A stretch of DNA of 64,000 bases, taken from a virus. The first letter of the stretch is position 1. Every line of letters starts with the position of its first letter. The position numbers were made by a program, and so were the translations under genes. This document shows positions 47,213-57,177 of the stretch, one piece after another. The stretch spans positions 1-64,000 of IMG/VR virus record IMGVR_UViG_3300013006_000024. One strand, given 5' to 3'. The notes beneath the pieces were generated by a model. That model was not told where the DNA came from. It made no database searches and saw only the letters and a program-made list of their open reading frames with translations.

Positions 47213-48929
47213 GTTATATATGCCTAAAAAACAAGAAAGTAAATTTTATTTAGGTAATCAAAACTTACCCACATCAGATGCGGTGTTTGATTATGAAGCA
47301 CATCCTGAGTGGGTAGAAGATATAGCAAAATCAAGAAAGAACATTTTATACTTTGCAGAAAATTTCTTTTATATAACAAATCTCGATGAAGGTAAGATGA
47401 AGATAAGACTTCATTCTTATCAAAAAAGAATTTTAAGAAGTTTGAGAGATAACAGATTTGTTTGCTTACTAGCATCTAGACAGGTGGGAAAAACGACCTT
47501 AATGACAATATATGCATTATGGATTGCATGCTTTTTTGAAGATCAACGTATTCTTATTGTAGCGAATAAAGAGCAGACTGCGATTAACATTTTTAAGAGA
47601 GTTCGTTTAGCTTATGAAAAGCTACCGAACTACCTTAAACCAGGAACTGTAGAATATGGTAAAACATCTATGTCGTTAGGAAATGGATCTAGTATTGGTA
47701 TTTCAACTACTAGTAGTGATGCAGGGCGAGGTGATAGCTGTAATGTTCTCATTTTGGACGAGTTGGCATTTATTGATAACCATCTTGTTGAGCAATTTTG
47801 GAGTTCGGTATACCCAATTATATCATCTTCTAAGAAATCTAAAATATTTGTTGCTTCAACGCCAAACGGTACTGGAAATCTTTTTCATGAGCTCTATAGC
47901 GGTGCATTCGAAAAGAAAAATGACTGGCATGCAGAAAAGGTTGACTGGTGGGAGTTCCCGGGGCGTGATGAGGTGTGGAAAGAAAAGACAATTAAAACTT
48001 TAGGAAGTAGAGAAGTTTTTGATCAAGAATTTGGAAATGTATTCTTGCAAGCTGGTGAAAGTGCCTTGGATGAAAAACTTTTTGAAGAAATGAAAACCGA
48101 GTGCACTGAACCTAAATTTGTATTTGAAGAAGGAAAATATCTTTTATGGGATGAACCCAATAAAGATCATATTTACGTTGCGGGTGTTGACATAAGTGAA
48201 GGAGTTGGTGAAGCAGCAAGCGTAATTCAAATATTTGACTTAACCGACTTAAGAGAGATAAAACAGGTGGCTACTTACCATGATAGACTAATTAGCCCTT
48301 ATAATTTTACTTCCAAAGTTTACGAAATCTTGCAGCACTGGGGATCACCATTAGCAATGATAGAAAGAAATAATTGCGGGGCGCAAGTAGTTGATCAATT
48401 AAAAAACACTCATGCGTATGAAAATATTGTTTCGTATGGAACTAAAGTCGGCCCTGTATCTTTTAATAAGATTGGTGTGCAAGCACATACTAATACCAAA
48501 TACAAGGGTGTAGTTAATATGCGCTATTGGATGAATGAAGTACGTGCATTAAAAATTAGGGACTTTAAAACTTTAAACGAACTTAAAGGTTTTGTAAGAT
48601 ACCCAAACGGTACATGGGCTGCAAAGCAAGGATCAGATAGTTGGGATGACCGAGTAATGTCGTTATTATGGGGGTTAATGATCCTTGAAACAGATCTTTG
48701 TGAAAAGTATTTTGAAGTTGTAGAATATGATAAAAATAAAAAACCCCTTAAAATTAAATCGTTAGATTACGGTATAAAATACTTCATTAATCCTACATCT
48801 ATGTATAGTAACGAAAAAATGGGTATAGATGGTGTACCGCCTTTGCCAATTGTTATATCGCAGGACGGTAATCAGGATCATAATGAAATAGCTGACCTTG
48901 AGTCACAAGGTTACCGCCGTTTAATATAA
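47211..48929 (+). CDS. 17: Terminase large subunit gp17
   Basis: A 572-residue DNA-packaging ATPase/nuclease (T4 gp17 has 610). LLASRQVGKTTLM (about residues 87-99) is Walker A in the T4 SRQxGKT form, SCNVLILDELAFID is Walker B, and SKIFVASTPNGTGN is the coupling motif. VAGVDISEG (about residue 325) opens the RNase H-like nuclease domain, with GSDSWDDRVMSLLWG near the end. ATG at 47220 (MPKKQES) is an alternative start. It is first in the terminase and tail operon. Confidence 0.95.
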   Translation: MLYMPKKQESKFYLGNQNLPTSDAVFDYEAHPEWVEDIAKSRKNILYFAENFFYITNLDEGKMKIRLHSYQKRILRSLRDNRFVCLLASRQVGKTTLMTIYALWIACFFEDQRILIVANKEQTAINIFKRVRLAYEKLPNYLKPGTVEYGKTSMSLGNGSSIGISTTSSDAGRGDSCNVLILDELAFIDNHLVEQFWSSVYPIISSSKKSKIFVASTPNGTGNLFHELYSGAFEKKNDWHAEKVDWWEFPGRDEVWKEKTIKTLGSREVFDQEFGNVFLQAGESALDEKLFEEMKTECTEPKFVFEEGKYLLWDEPNKDHIYVAGVDISEGVGEAASVIQIFDLTDLREIKQVATYHDRLISPYNFTSKVYEILQHWGSPLAMIERNNCGAQVVDQLKNTHAYENIVSYGTKVGPVSFNKIGVQAHTNTKYKGVVNMRYWMNEVRALKIRDFKTLNELKGFVRYPNGTWAAKQGSDSWDDRVMSLLWGLMILETDLCEKYFEVVEYDKNKKPLKIKSLDYGIKYFINPTSMYSNEKMGIDGVPPLPIVISQDGNQDHNEIADLESQGYRRLI

Positions 48930-48932
48930 ATA
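48925..48932 (+). promoter_or_regulatory. Exact late box TATAAATA
   Basis: TATAAATA, 5 nt before the ATG at 48938, overlapping the end of gene 17. Confidence 0.68.
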
Positions 48933-48937
48933 ATTAA

Positions 48938-49591
48938 ATGGCAAACCTAGTAACATATACTCAAAGCCCTTTTAATAAAGCGCGTAAAGATAAATTTTTA
49001 TTTGTTTTAAATTTACCCGCTTGCTTAAAAGATATTTCTCGTAAATTTGAACGCGATAATAATACCGTAATTCCCGATGCTCTACAATTTTCTGTTTTCG
49101 GTGCCACAATTCCCGAAGTATCCGTACCTGCAGTTAATATTAGATACTCCGGTCAAACATTAGCTAATTCAGGATATTCTAGAGATCCCTACCCACCCGT
49201 AACAGTTAATTTTACCATTGATAACAGGTTTAACAATTATTGGATTATATACAAATGGTTAGATCTTTTAAATAATGCAAGACTTAGTATATTTGATGCT
49301 GATAATCTCATAGATAACGATATTAAGAATTCATTAAATAAGCAAGTAGCTATAGTAAATAAAACTAACTCTTCAGGTGCCGATTTTCTTAAGTTTAGAG
49401 CTAATTTCTCTTTATTTGCATTAGACGAATATGACAAAAGAATTATTGAATTTATTTATAAAGATGCGTTTCCAACAGCAGTCGGATCGATCAATTTTAA
49501 CAATAGAGATGCAACAGAAATTGAAACTTCTTTCACTTTTGAATATTCACAGCTGGAAGTATCTCTAGTTGAACAGATAGATAATTTATAA
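48938..49591 (+). CDS. Tail-tube-fold protein (gp19 paralogue)
   Basis: A 217-residue protein with the tail-tube pattern: FGATIPEVSVPAVNIRYSGQ near residue 50, NFTIDNRFNNYWIIYKWLD near 90, and IEFIYKDAFPTAVGSINF plus TEIETSFTFEYSQLEV near the C-terminus. A second, shorter tube protein follows the sheath gene. The longer one may be a tube variant or a terminator or initiator ring. Confidence 0.68.
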   Translation: MANLVTYTQSPFNKARKDKFLFVLNLPACLKDISRKFERDNNTVIPDALQFSVFGATIPEVSVPAVNIRYSGQTLANSGYSRDPYPPVTVNFTIDNRFNNYWIIYKWLDLLNNARLSIFDADNLIDNDIKNSLNKQVAIVNKTNSSGADFLKFRANFSLFALDEYDKRIIEFIYKDAFPTAVGSINFNNRDATEIETSFTFEYSQLEVSLVEQIDNL

Positions 49592-49618
49592 AAACTGAAA
49601 AGTTTTATCCGAAAAAAC

Positions 49619-49625
49619 ATAAATA
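49619..49625 (+). promoter_or_regulatory. Late promoter box ATAAATA
   Basis: ATAAATA, 6 nt before the sheath ATG at 49632. Confidence 0.6.
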
Positions 49626-49631
49626 TTTTAT

Positions 49632-51932
49632 ATGGCACGCACAATTCAAAGTCCCGGTGTACAAATTCAAGAGGTAGATCTTTCGTTATCAAATGTCGGA
49701 ACCCCTTCTACCACAGTATTTATTCCAGGTTTCTCTAACAAAGGACCGTCGTCTGAACCGGTCTCCGTATCCTCATTATCTGAATTTGAGCAAATATTTG
49801 GCACACCTACTAATGGTGCAGAGAGATATTTTTATCATTCCGTAAAGGCTGTACTACAATCTCCTGCAAATGTTTTAGTATACAGATTACCGTACGGAGC
49901 GGGTGCTGGTGTTGATACAAGCGATGAGTATAGCGCACTAGTATACCCTGTCCTAACATATTGCCCTTCTACACAATATACATCAAGCGACTTAACCAAA
50001 ACAGATTCAAGATATTTCTTCGGCACTCCAACGCATTTAAAACTTACACAAGCTGAATATATAGGTATTCTACAAGGAGATGCATTTGCTTGGGCTACTA
50101 ATACTGAAAATAGAGTAAACTTTCCTAACGTTGCATCGCTTAGCGGTGCAGGGCTAATCATTCTTAATAAGAATCAATCAACAATTAATTCTAAATTTGA
50201 AGGAACATATGTTGGTATTATCGATAACACCAATTTAAATCCCGCTACACCTTTTAACGGTGTAAACTCAGTTTATACGATTAATAGTGAAACAATATCT
50301 GTTTACGGTAATGATAATTTTGTACAAGTACCCTCTACAAGACTTAACTTTACCTTAAGTGCTGAATCTACAGGTTTACAAGGCTCTGTTTCTGAAGTAT
50401 TAGAGAATATACCTTCTTTTGATATTTCATCGCATCAATTTGATGATACTGTTTCAATCGGCGTATTTAAACTCCGTCAATCAGTATTTTCACCCGATAC
50501 AATTGCCTTAGATTACGTTTTACAGGAAAGTTATACAGGGTCGTTTGATTCAAACAGACAAATTAATAGTGAGAATGGTGGACCCGCAATTAGTTTTTCG
50601 ATTGAGCAATCAAATGCAGGCTCGCTTAATACAACGATTATAGTTAATCCCTTTATCGCTAATAAAAACGATACAACATGGCTAGATCTTTCTGGTATAC
50701 CGTCAAAGAAAGTTCGCTTCCTTACCGATGCATTAGCTACTCCTTTAGATGGCGAAACCGCAAATGAGTATACCGCCCGTGTAGGTGCGCCTGAGATAAG
50801 CGTTGAAGTGATGCTATCACTTCTTGGTAGTACTGCAGCCCTTTATGCGTTAGGTGATTACGATAATCAAGATTTAGCTACAAAGATTATCGGCAACTTG
50901 CCTCTTAAGCTTACTACCGCCACAGAGAGATTGAATAACGTCGATTTATATCCAATTACTGTAACTGTTGAAGCTGGATTAGGTACAATTTATGCCAATT
51001 CATTTAATCCTTCTACATTTACATATTTTGATGAAACTGCACCGTTTGAAGAACTAGTAGAATCGTTAAAGGTACAAAATCCTTCTTCTCTACCAGTAGG
51101 TATAACGCGCTATAACGCTGCTGTACAGCCGTTATTGAACTTAGCTGAAGGCAGAAAAGATCATATTTTAATATTAGACGCTCTATCGAATATATTTGTA
51201 CAAGGTGCAAACGTTAAGACGTTAGATCTTCGCGGAAAGAGCTTCTCGGATGATATCTATTGGCCATTAAAAAATCAATTTACTGCATATAATACAAGTT
51301 ATGCATGTACATTTGCCAATTGTGCACAAGTTAGTGATGCTGCAACCGATCAGCAGGTCTGGGTTCCATTCTCCGGGTTTGCTGCAGCTGCTATGGCAAA
51401 GACAGATAATAATTATCAGCCTTGGTATGCACCTGCAGGATTCTCCCGCGGTGTTATTATTGGTGTAAATGATGTCGGTATTTACCCCAAGCAGAAGCAG
51501 CGCGATCAGCTTTATAAGATCAATATTAATCCAATTGCGTTCTTCCCGTCTGAAGGCTTTGTAATCTTCGGACAAAAGACCCTGCAGAAGAAGCCAAGCG
51601 CATTCGATAGAATTAATGTTCGTAGGCTATTTCTTAATCTCGAGACAGCAACACGCGATACATTAAAATATTTCGTATTCGAGCCAAATACACTCTTTAC
51701 ACGTACACAGGTTATTAATACAATCAGCCCATTGTTTGAGAATGCTAAAAACACTCAAGGTATATATGATTATCTAATAATATGCGATGAGCGTAATAAT
51801 ACACCTGCTATAATAGATGATAATACTTTAGTAATTGACATTTATATTAAACCTGTAAGAACAGCAGAGTATATACTTTGTAATTTCTACGCTACTAGAA
51901 CCGGAACAAACTTCCAGGAGATAGTATCATAA
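49632..51932 (+). CDS. 18: Contractile tail sheath protein gp18
   Basis: A 766-residue sheath protein (T4 gp18 has 659). MARTIQSPGVQIQEVDLSLS and TVFIPGFSNKGPSSEPVSV are the family N-terminus, and EQIFGTPTNGAERYFYHSVKAVL continues it. The C-terminal domain has FEPNTLFTRTQVINTISPLFEN and DIYIKPVRTAEYILCNFYATR, typical of T4-like sheath. Sheath monomers contract to drive the tube. Confidence 0.95.
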   Translation: MARTIQSPGVQIQEVDLSLSNVGTPSTTVFIPGFSNKGPSSEPVSVSSLSEFEQIFGTPTNGAERYFYHSVKAVLQSPANVLVYRLPYGAGAGVDTSDEYSALVYPVLTYCPSTQYTSSDLTKTDSRYFFGTPTHLKLTQAEYIGILQGDAFAWATNTENRVNFPNVASLSGAGLIILNKNQSTINSKFEGTYVGIIDNTNLNPATPFNGVNSVYTINSETISVYGNDNFVQVPSTRLNFTLSAESTGLQGSVSEVLENIPSFDISSHQFDDTVSIGVFKLRQSVFSPDTIALDYVLQESYTGSFDSNRQINSENGGPAISFSIEQSNAGSLNTTIIVNPFIANKNDTTWLDLSGIPSKKVRFLTDALATPLDGETANEYTARVGAPEISVEVMLSLLGSTAALYALGDYDNQDLATKIIGNLPLKLTTATERLNNVDLYPITVTVEAGLGTIYANSFNPSTFTYFDETAPFEELVESLKVQNPSSLPVGITRYNAAVQPLLNLAEGRKDHILILDALSNIFVQGANVKTLDLRGKSFSDDIYWPLKNQFTAYNTSYACTFANCAQVSDAATDQQVWVPFSGFAAAAMAKTDNNYQPWYAPAGFSRGVIIGVNDVGIYPKQKQRDQLYKININPIAFFPSEGFVIFGQKTLQKKPSAFDRINVRRLFLNLETATRDTLKYFVFEPNTLFTRTQVINTISPLFENAKNTQGIYDYLIICDERNNTPAIIDDNTLVIDIYIKPVRTAEYILCNFYATRTGTNFQEIVS

Positions 51933-51945
51933 ATGATCGAGGTTA

Positions 51946-51952
51946 ATAAATA
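51946..51952 (+). promoter_or_regulatory. Late promoter box ATAAATA
   Basis: ATAAATA, 5 nt before the tail tube ATG at 51958. Confidence 0.6.
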
Positions 51953-51957
51953 ATTTT

Positions 51958-52506
51958 ATGGCTGACGTAAATCAATTAATTACAGACTTTTACAGAGTAG
52001 CGACGACACGTGAGTTTGCACGTGATTTTAACTTCCGTGTATTATCCATTAATACTGGCGGTGCAAGTACGGTATCTTTTGATGAGAATGATTTAGTATA
52101 TGTTAAAACAGCTACATTACCTGCTCGTTCTATTACCAACGTGCCGGTGCCTTACATGGGGTTAAATTTTAATTTACCCGGCAATGCTACATATCCTAAT
52201 AGTGATAGCTATGAATTAACATTTTATGCGGATGCACAGTCTCAAATCCGCCAGAAGTTTGAACAGTGGTCAACGGATATTTTTAATGATGCTAATTCGA
52301 CAGGTAATTATTTCGCCCCTAAGCAGACAGCTATTATTGATTTAGTACAACTAGATAATGCATTAAACAGCGTTGGTCAATATCAATTAGTTGGCGTTTC
52401 AGTAAGAAACGTTGGACCCCTTCAGTATAATATTGCTACCGGTACTGGTGAGACGATTGAATTTACTGCTACTGTTTCTTATCACTACTGGAGAAAACTT
52501 AGCTAA
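51958..52506 (+). CDS. 19: Tail tube protein gp19
   Basis: A 182-residue protein (T4 gp19 has 163) directly after the sheath gene, as in T4. ATTREFARDFNFRVLSIN, VKTATLPARSITNVPVPYMGLNF, a YELTFYADAQSQIRQKFEQW central strand and a C-terminal IEFTATVSYHYWRKLS are the conserved tube features. It polymerises as the inner tail tube. Confidence 0.9.
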   Translation: MADVNQLITDFYRVATTREFARDFNFRVLSINTGGASTVSFDENDLVYVKTATLPARSITNVPVPYMGLNFNLPGNATYPNSDSYELTFYADAQSQIRQKFEQWSTDIFNDANSTGNYFAPKQTAIIDLVQLDNALNSVGQYQLVGVSVRNVGPLQYNIATGTGETIEFTATVSYHYWRKLS

Positions 52507-52520
52507 TTCGTTAGTTAGAT

Positions 52521-52527
52521 CTAAATA
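52521..52527 (+). promoter_or_regulatory. Late-type box variant CTAAATA
   Basis: CTAAATA, 5 nt before the GTG at 52533. Confidence 0.45.
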
Positions 52528-52532
52528 ATTAG

Positions 52533-53441
52533 GTGAACAATCCGTTTACCAGTGCTTTAAATTCGTTAGGTCAAAATTTTACAGATTTGGGTAGAGGTAC
52601 TAACGCCTCTTTTGCTCCTCAAGCAATTAATCTTTTCGGGTTCAATATCCCGGGCGTACCTATAATAAGTCCAAGAGATTATTTCTTGGTACAAATGGAA
52701 TCATGGTTTACTTCGATTCCCAATTCGACACAGTGGATTATAGTTATAGATAATTATCCCCCTGCATTAAGAAGCAGTATTATTCAAGGATTAGAAAGAA
52801 CTGACGGTAGTAAAAAAGGGTTTGATATTGATACAGCTAGATCTATTTTAAATAGCTTTCCTTTACAAAAAATTGTAGGTTGTTTGTTCGCGCATTCAAT
52901 TGTTATACCCACCGAACAATATTCAGTAAGCACAGTATCAATTAATAATAATAGAGGTTTTTTACCTGGTGTTTTAGGTGGTCCGAGAATTACCGAAGCT
53001 CCGGAATTAGTAATTGAGTTTAGAGAAACAAATACATCGTTTGTCGACTTCGTACTCAGACCTTGGGTGATAGTGGGGTCGCATTACGGGATGACCGCCC
53101 GCCCGGGTGATACTCAAGGTAATAAAGATCCTAAAAATATGAAAGTAAATATGACTTTATTAGAGTATACAAGAACATATCAAGGTATATCTATGATACC
53201 TAGAAAAGTGTTTAATTTTTACAATTGTATGCCATATCAAGTTTCAGAGCAATCCTTAGATTATTCAGATGAAAAGCTAACTACATATAGTACAAGATGG
53301 ACGTATTCAAATTATACGGTTGAAAACAATCTTTACTTGCCTATTGCTGATCTTGTTAATAGAATATCTAATGGATCTATACCTCGAATTACTAGCTTCC
53401 AGAACGGACTCGGGAATATAAATCCTTTAGGATTTTTATAA
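52533..53441 (+). CDS. Baseplate tube-initiator-like protein (gp54-like)
   Basis: A 302-residue protein read from GTG. FLVQMESWFTSIPNSTQWIIVIDNYP near residue 50, then FVDFVLRPWVIVGSHYG and VNMTLLEYTRTYQGISMIPRKVFNFYNCMPYQVSEQSL follow the tail-tube-like fold of gp54/gp48 family proteins. T4 gp54 (320 residues) is the site where tube polymerisation begins. Assignment is by size, position and fold pattern. Confidence 0.55.
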   Translation: MNNPFTSALNSLGQNFTDLGRGTNASFAPQAINLFGFNIPGVPIISPRDYFLVQMESWFTSIPNSTQWIIVIDNYPPALRSSIIQGLERTDGSKKGFDIDTARSILNSFPLQKIVGCLFAHSIVIPTEQYSVSTVSINNNRGFLPGVLGGPRITEAPELVIEFRETNTSFVDFVLRPWVIVGSHYGMTARPGDTQGNKDPKNMKVNMTLLEYTRTYQGISMIPRKVFNFYNCMPYQVSEQSLDYSDEKLTTYSTRWTYSNYTVENNLYLPIADLVNRISNGSIPRITSFQNGLGNINPLGFL

Positions 53442-54298
53442 TGGCATTTTATTTAAATTTCGAAACACCTACTTTAAAAACACCTCTTAAGATAAAAGAA
53501 TTATCTTTTAAGCAATTTAGAGAGCTTAACAAATATATTTTATCTAATAATAATGAATTTATTGAAAGCTGTTTAAATACAATTATTTTTGATAATCTAG
53601 AAAACAAAACACAATTCCATCGACTATCAAATTTTGATAAATTTTGCTGCATGCTTTTGCTAAGAAGTGTATGTGTATCTCCTGATTTAGAAGTTTTTCA
53701 GAAGAAGCAAAACGTAAAAATATCTGTATCAGATTTTTTAAATAGTTGCTTAAACTTCAATAAAGAATTTACAAAGACAATTACACAACCAGATATAGAG
53801 ATCACACTTGAACTACCTCATAATTTTATTATACAAAACTTCTTAGAATTACCTCATCTTGTTATTAAGAAAGTTAAGATTCAAGACTCTTCATACAACT
53901 TTAATGAATTAGAAGAAACAATAAAAAATGATATTATTGAGACATTACCTGGTAGTATTATTTTTGAAATTAAAACGTTTTTTGAAGAAACAGTTGAAAA
54001 ATTTAAAGCTTTAGAATTTAAAATACCTAGCTTTGAAGAGGTAATAGTACTAAACCCATTTGATGGTACTTTACTTGAGCTACTAAAGCTTATCTTTAGA
54101 GCTAATTTGTCTAATATATATGAAATGCAGTATATCCTTGTCAGTAAACTATATTACACGCCTGAATATTTAGATGAAAATACCTTTACAGAGAATCTCC
54201 TTATAATACGGCTATTTGAAGACGAAATTAAGCGTCAAGAAGATCAGCATAAAAAGTCAAAATCCCCTTCTATACCGATTAACCCTGGAAAACCATAA
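53441..54298 (+). CDS. Baseplate hub assembly protein-like
   Basis: A 285-residue protein sharing one base with the end of the previous gene. LKTPLKIKELSFKQFRELNKYIL at the N-terminus and the helical, charged remainder fit the T4 gp26/gp51-type baseplate assembly factors. A proline-rich tail ends SPSIPINPGKP. Position between tube initiator and tape measure supports hub assembly. Alternative: tape-measure chaperone. Confidence 0.45.
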   Translation: MAFYLNFETPTLKTPLKIKELSFKQFRELNKYILSNNNEFIESCLNTIIFDNLENKTQFHRLSNFDKFCCMLLLRSVCVSPDLEVFQKKQNVKISVSDFLNSCLNFNKEFTKTITQPDIEITLELPHNFIIQNFLELPHLVIKKVKIQDSSYNFNELEETIKNDIIETLPGSIIFEIKTFFEETVEKFKALEFKIPSFEEVIVLNPFDGTLLELLKLIFRANLSNIYEMQYILVSKLYYTPEYLDENTFTENLLIIRLFEDEIKRQEDQHKKSKSPSIPINPGKP

Positions 54299-54305
54299 CT
54301 TTAGG

Positions 54306-54312
54306 ATAAATT
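54306..54312 (+). promoter_or_regulatory. Late-type box variant ATAAATT
   Basis: ATAAATT, 5 nt before the ATG at 54318. Confidence 0.35.
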
Positions 54313-54317
54313 ATTAA

Positions 54318-55091
54318 ATGAGCAGCAATTCAGTAGTTGACAAAATTAAGCAAATAGCTATTATTAATAAAGTTAATACGTATGCACGTTCAGTCAATGC
54401 AGACGTTTCATTCTTACCCTTAACTATTAAGCAGCAAAAAAATATTATAAAGACTGCATTAGATGTAGTTCTTTCTCCTATTACTTTTTCTCTTACTACT
54501 ACAGAAATTATTAAGGAAAATATTCAAACAAAGACTAACCTTTCAATAATAGATAAGCCTCTAATTCTCTTAGCGTTAAGGGCTAATTCTTTAGGAACCT
54601 CTTATGTTATAGACGGTGCACAAAAAGAAGTTGTAGATTTATCTGAATGCTTAAAGAGACGCGAAGCAATAAATATAGCTGATCTTGCAGAAACCTTAAC
54701 GTTTGATAATTTGGAAATTACAACCAAGGTTCCTTCTTTAGAAGAAGATTACCGTGTTAATTTAGATTGTAAGAGAGTATTAGAAAGTCGTAAGAGTAAT
54801 GATAATGATAAAATAAAAGATCTTATAGGCGAAGTTTATGTTTATGAAATTATTAAGTTTATCGATAATATTAAGGTCACTGTTGATAGTAAAACCGATG
54901 AGATAAAATTTAATATCTTATCTATTAATCAAAAAGTTGAGACTGTAGAAAGCCTTCCTATGGCAGTTACAACGAAATTAATACAGAGTATTGCCAATAT
55001 TAGAAAAGTAGAAACTGATTCTTTAAAATTAATGGTTGGCGATAAAGAAGTTACTATTAATTTAGACACCTCATTTTTTACAAAAGAATAA
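54318..55091 (+). CDS. Baseplate hub protein-like (gp26 family-like)
   Basis: A 257-residue protein. FLPLTIKQQKNIIKTALD near residue 33 resembles the conserved N-terminal segment of T4 gp26-like baseplate hub proteins, and the following NLSIIDKPLILLALRANSLG is similar in layout. The rest is helical. It directly precedes the tape measure gene. Confidence 0.5.
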   Translation: MSSNSVVDKIKQIAIINKVNTYARSVNADVSFLPLTIKQQKNIIKTALDVVLSPITFSLTTTEIIKENIQTKTNLSIIDKPLILLALRANSLGTSYVIDGAQKEVVDLSECLKRREAINIADLAETLTFDNLEITTKVPSLEEDYRVNLDCKRVLESRKSNDNDKIKDLIGEVYVYEIIKFIDNIKVTVDSKTDEIKFNILSINQKVETVESLPMAVTTKLIQSIANIRKVETDSLKLMVGDKEVTINLDTSFFTKE

Positions 55092-55112
55092 TGCAATTTT
55101 GACTATTCATTC

Positions 55113-55119
55113 ATAAGTA
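55113..55119 (+). promoter_or_regulatory. Late-type box variant ATAAGTA
   Basis: ATAAGTA, 10 nt before the ATG at 55130. Confidence 0.3.
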
Positions 55120-55129
55120 TTAATAGCTT

Positions 55130-57166
55130 ATGGATCCTCAGCAATTTCAGCTATTTTTAGATCAACTAACTAAAATAAGTTCAAGGCTTGATTCTATCTA
55201 TAGCACGATGCCTGAACCTGATGATAAAAAAGGTAAAGATAAAGACAAGATAGATAGATTACAGCCCCGCGAAAAGGAAAGAATAAAAGAAATAGCTAAA
55301 ATTTATTCTAAAGAGTTTGATAAAAACTTTACGAGACTTACTAAAAAACAAGAAGAGTTAAATGATAAAAATGAAAAACTTTTTCAAAAAAATGGTATTA
55401 AAGTTAAGCTAGAATCTGTTTCCAGAGATGTTTTAAGAAGTCTTAAAAAAATATTTTCTGAAAGCACTGCAAGGTCTTTATCAATGCAAACAGCACCCGG
55501 TGGAGGCAAAGGCGGCGGTATAGCAGGTGCAGCTGGAAACTTTTTAGGTAATTTAATTGGAGGTGCTGGGCCTTGGGGAGCTATAATTGCTGCTATAGCT
55601 GCCGTCGGAGGTGTAGCTATTATATATCTGCTTTTACAAAATCTTGATAAGCTTTCTACATTTTTAAAAGACGCATTACCTGCTATAGGAGATTTCTTTG
55701 TTAAAGTTTTACCCCCTGCTATTGAAAGTGCAGGTAAAGCTATGTCTACTGTTATAATACCTTTAATACAAACAGTTGTTGAGAATGTTGTAAAATTAGC
55801 TGAAATCATTTTATCTCATATCCCTCCTGTTTTAAAAGCAATCGGAGATATATTACTTCCTATTATTAGTGATGTAAAAGAATTTTTTGAATTTATAATA
55901 GCTAATATACCTTCTATAGTAGAGTCGTTTTTTGGTGGTATAGCTAATCTTACAGAAGTAATTTTAAAAAATTTACCCCCTATAATGCCCTACATAACTG
56001 AGTTAGCCAGTTACATTAAAGAAATATATTTGTCTTTAATTGATAAAATTCCTGTAATTTTAAATACGTTTAAAGATGTATTTTTACCTACTTTATCAGC
56101 TGTTAAAGATGTAATTTTAGCACTAATACCACCATTAAAAGACATTCTTTCTGAAACTATTAATGGTATTACTACTATAGCACCTTATGTAAAAACAATC
56201 TTAGTATCAGCATTCGAAAATTTAAGAAAAATTATTAATACCTTAGTTGTTAGTCTTGAGCCGTTTGTAACATTAATAGGTCAAACTCTACTAGAAGCAT
56301 TTAAAGCTATTACAGTTTTTGTAGATCAATTTTTTGATTCGTTTAAAACTCTAGTAAATTTTATTAAAGATGTAGCATTACAATCGATTAGTACTGTTGA
56401 AAAAATATTTACTAAATTTAGTGATACGTTTAAATGGATTATCACACAAGATCCAGCTCATATTACAGCAGTAGCTGCAGCAGTAGTTGCGCTAGGTGCC
56501 GCAGTTGCAACCTTTGGATTAGCTGATGCTAGCGGTACACTTATATCTGCAGCAGGGTCTTTCTTCAAGAAAGGCAAAACACCTTTAGATGCTATTATAG
56601 ATCTTGCTGATAAAAGCGATAAACTAATAATAGCGTCAAATAACATAGGAATTTTATCTAGTACATTAGCTGAATTTACAAAACAAACTTACGGTGATGA
56701 ATTTGTAGATCAAATGGCTAAAGTAGGTAAAGGTATAGAGCAAATAACTAATGTAAAGAATTTAGATAAATTACAAAATCTTAAATATGTCAATGATCTA
56801 AAAAACGTAGAATTACCTGCTAAATCAGTTGAAATAGCAGCACAGCAAAAAACAGATGTAAGCTTTAAGGAAGGTAGCGATATATTCGAGGACCTCTATT
56901 CATCAACAACTACTTTAAACGATAGTATTACCGAACTAACAGCATCGTTAGATAATATTAAGAATAGAATAGAGGACTCAATTAAGGTACAGCAACAACA
57001 AGCTAAACTCACAGATAATAGCTTAGGAACTCTAAAAGAGATTCGAGATAAAGAACAATCGAGTAACAACGTTGTTGTTAATAATAGCTCAAGTCAAATG
57101 GTTCTAACTCAAAAACAATCATCAAATTTTGATTTTAGAAGAGGACTTGTAGCTGTCAATTATTAA
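55130..57166 (+). CDS. 29: Tape measure protein (gp29-like)
   Basis: A 678-residue protein (T4 gp29 has 590). N-terminal charged helices span residues 1-115, followed by a G/A-rich hydrophobic segment (about 125-170, GNLIGGAGPWGAIIAAIAAV). Then a long array of amphipathic helices repeats an IPxxLxxIxD-like unit (180-440), with a second hydrophobic Ala-rich segment near 445. This is the usual layout of a tape measure that sets tail length and is injected. Confidence 0.7.
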   Translation: MDPQQFQLFLDQLTKISSRLDSIYSTMPEPDDKKGKDKDKIDRLQPREKERIKEIAKIYSKEFDKNFTRLTKKQEELNDKNEKLFQKNGIKVKLESVSRDVLRSLKKIFSESTARSLSMQTAPGGGKGGGIAGAAGNFLGNLIGGAGPWGAIIAAIAAVGGVAIIYLLLQNLDKLSTFLKDALPAIGDFFVKVLPPAIESAGKAMSTVIIPLIQTVVENVVKLAEIILSHIPPVLKAIGDILLPIISDVKEFFEFIIANIPSIVESFFGGIANLTEVILKNLPPIMPYITELASYIKEIYLSLIDKIPVILNTFKDVFLPTLSAVKDVILALIPPLKDILSETINGITTIAPYVKTILVSAFENLRKIINTLVVSLEPFVTLIGQTLLEAFKAITVFVDQFFDSFKTLVNFIKDVALQSISTVEKIFTKFSDTFKWIITQDPAHITAVAAAVVALGAAVATFGLADASGTLISAAGSFFKKGKTPLDAIIDLADKSDKLIIASNNIGILSSTLAEFTKQTYGDEFVDQMAKVGKGIEQITNVKNLDKLQNLKYVNDLKNVELPAKSVEIAAQQKTDVSFKEGSDIFEDLYSSTTTLNDSITELTASLDNIKNRIEDSIKVQQQQAKLTDNSLGTLKEIRDKEQSSNNVVVNNSSSQMVLTQKQSSNFDFRRGLVAVNY

Positions 57167-57172
57167 TAAGTA
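57166..57172 (+). promoter_or_regulatory. Late-type box variant ATAAGTA
   Basis: ATAAGTA followed by CTATT then the ATG at 57178; matches the extended T4 late consensus apart from one base. Confidence 0.42.
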
Positions 57173-57177
57173 CTATT

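Noticed and set aside
55384-55809. Open frame antisense to the tape measure gene
   Set aside because: Proline/alanine-rich shadow of helical codons; no promoter.
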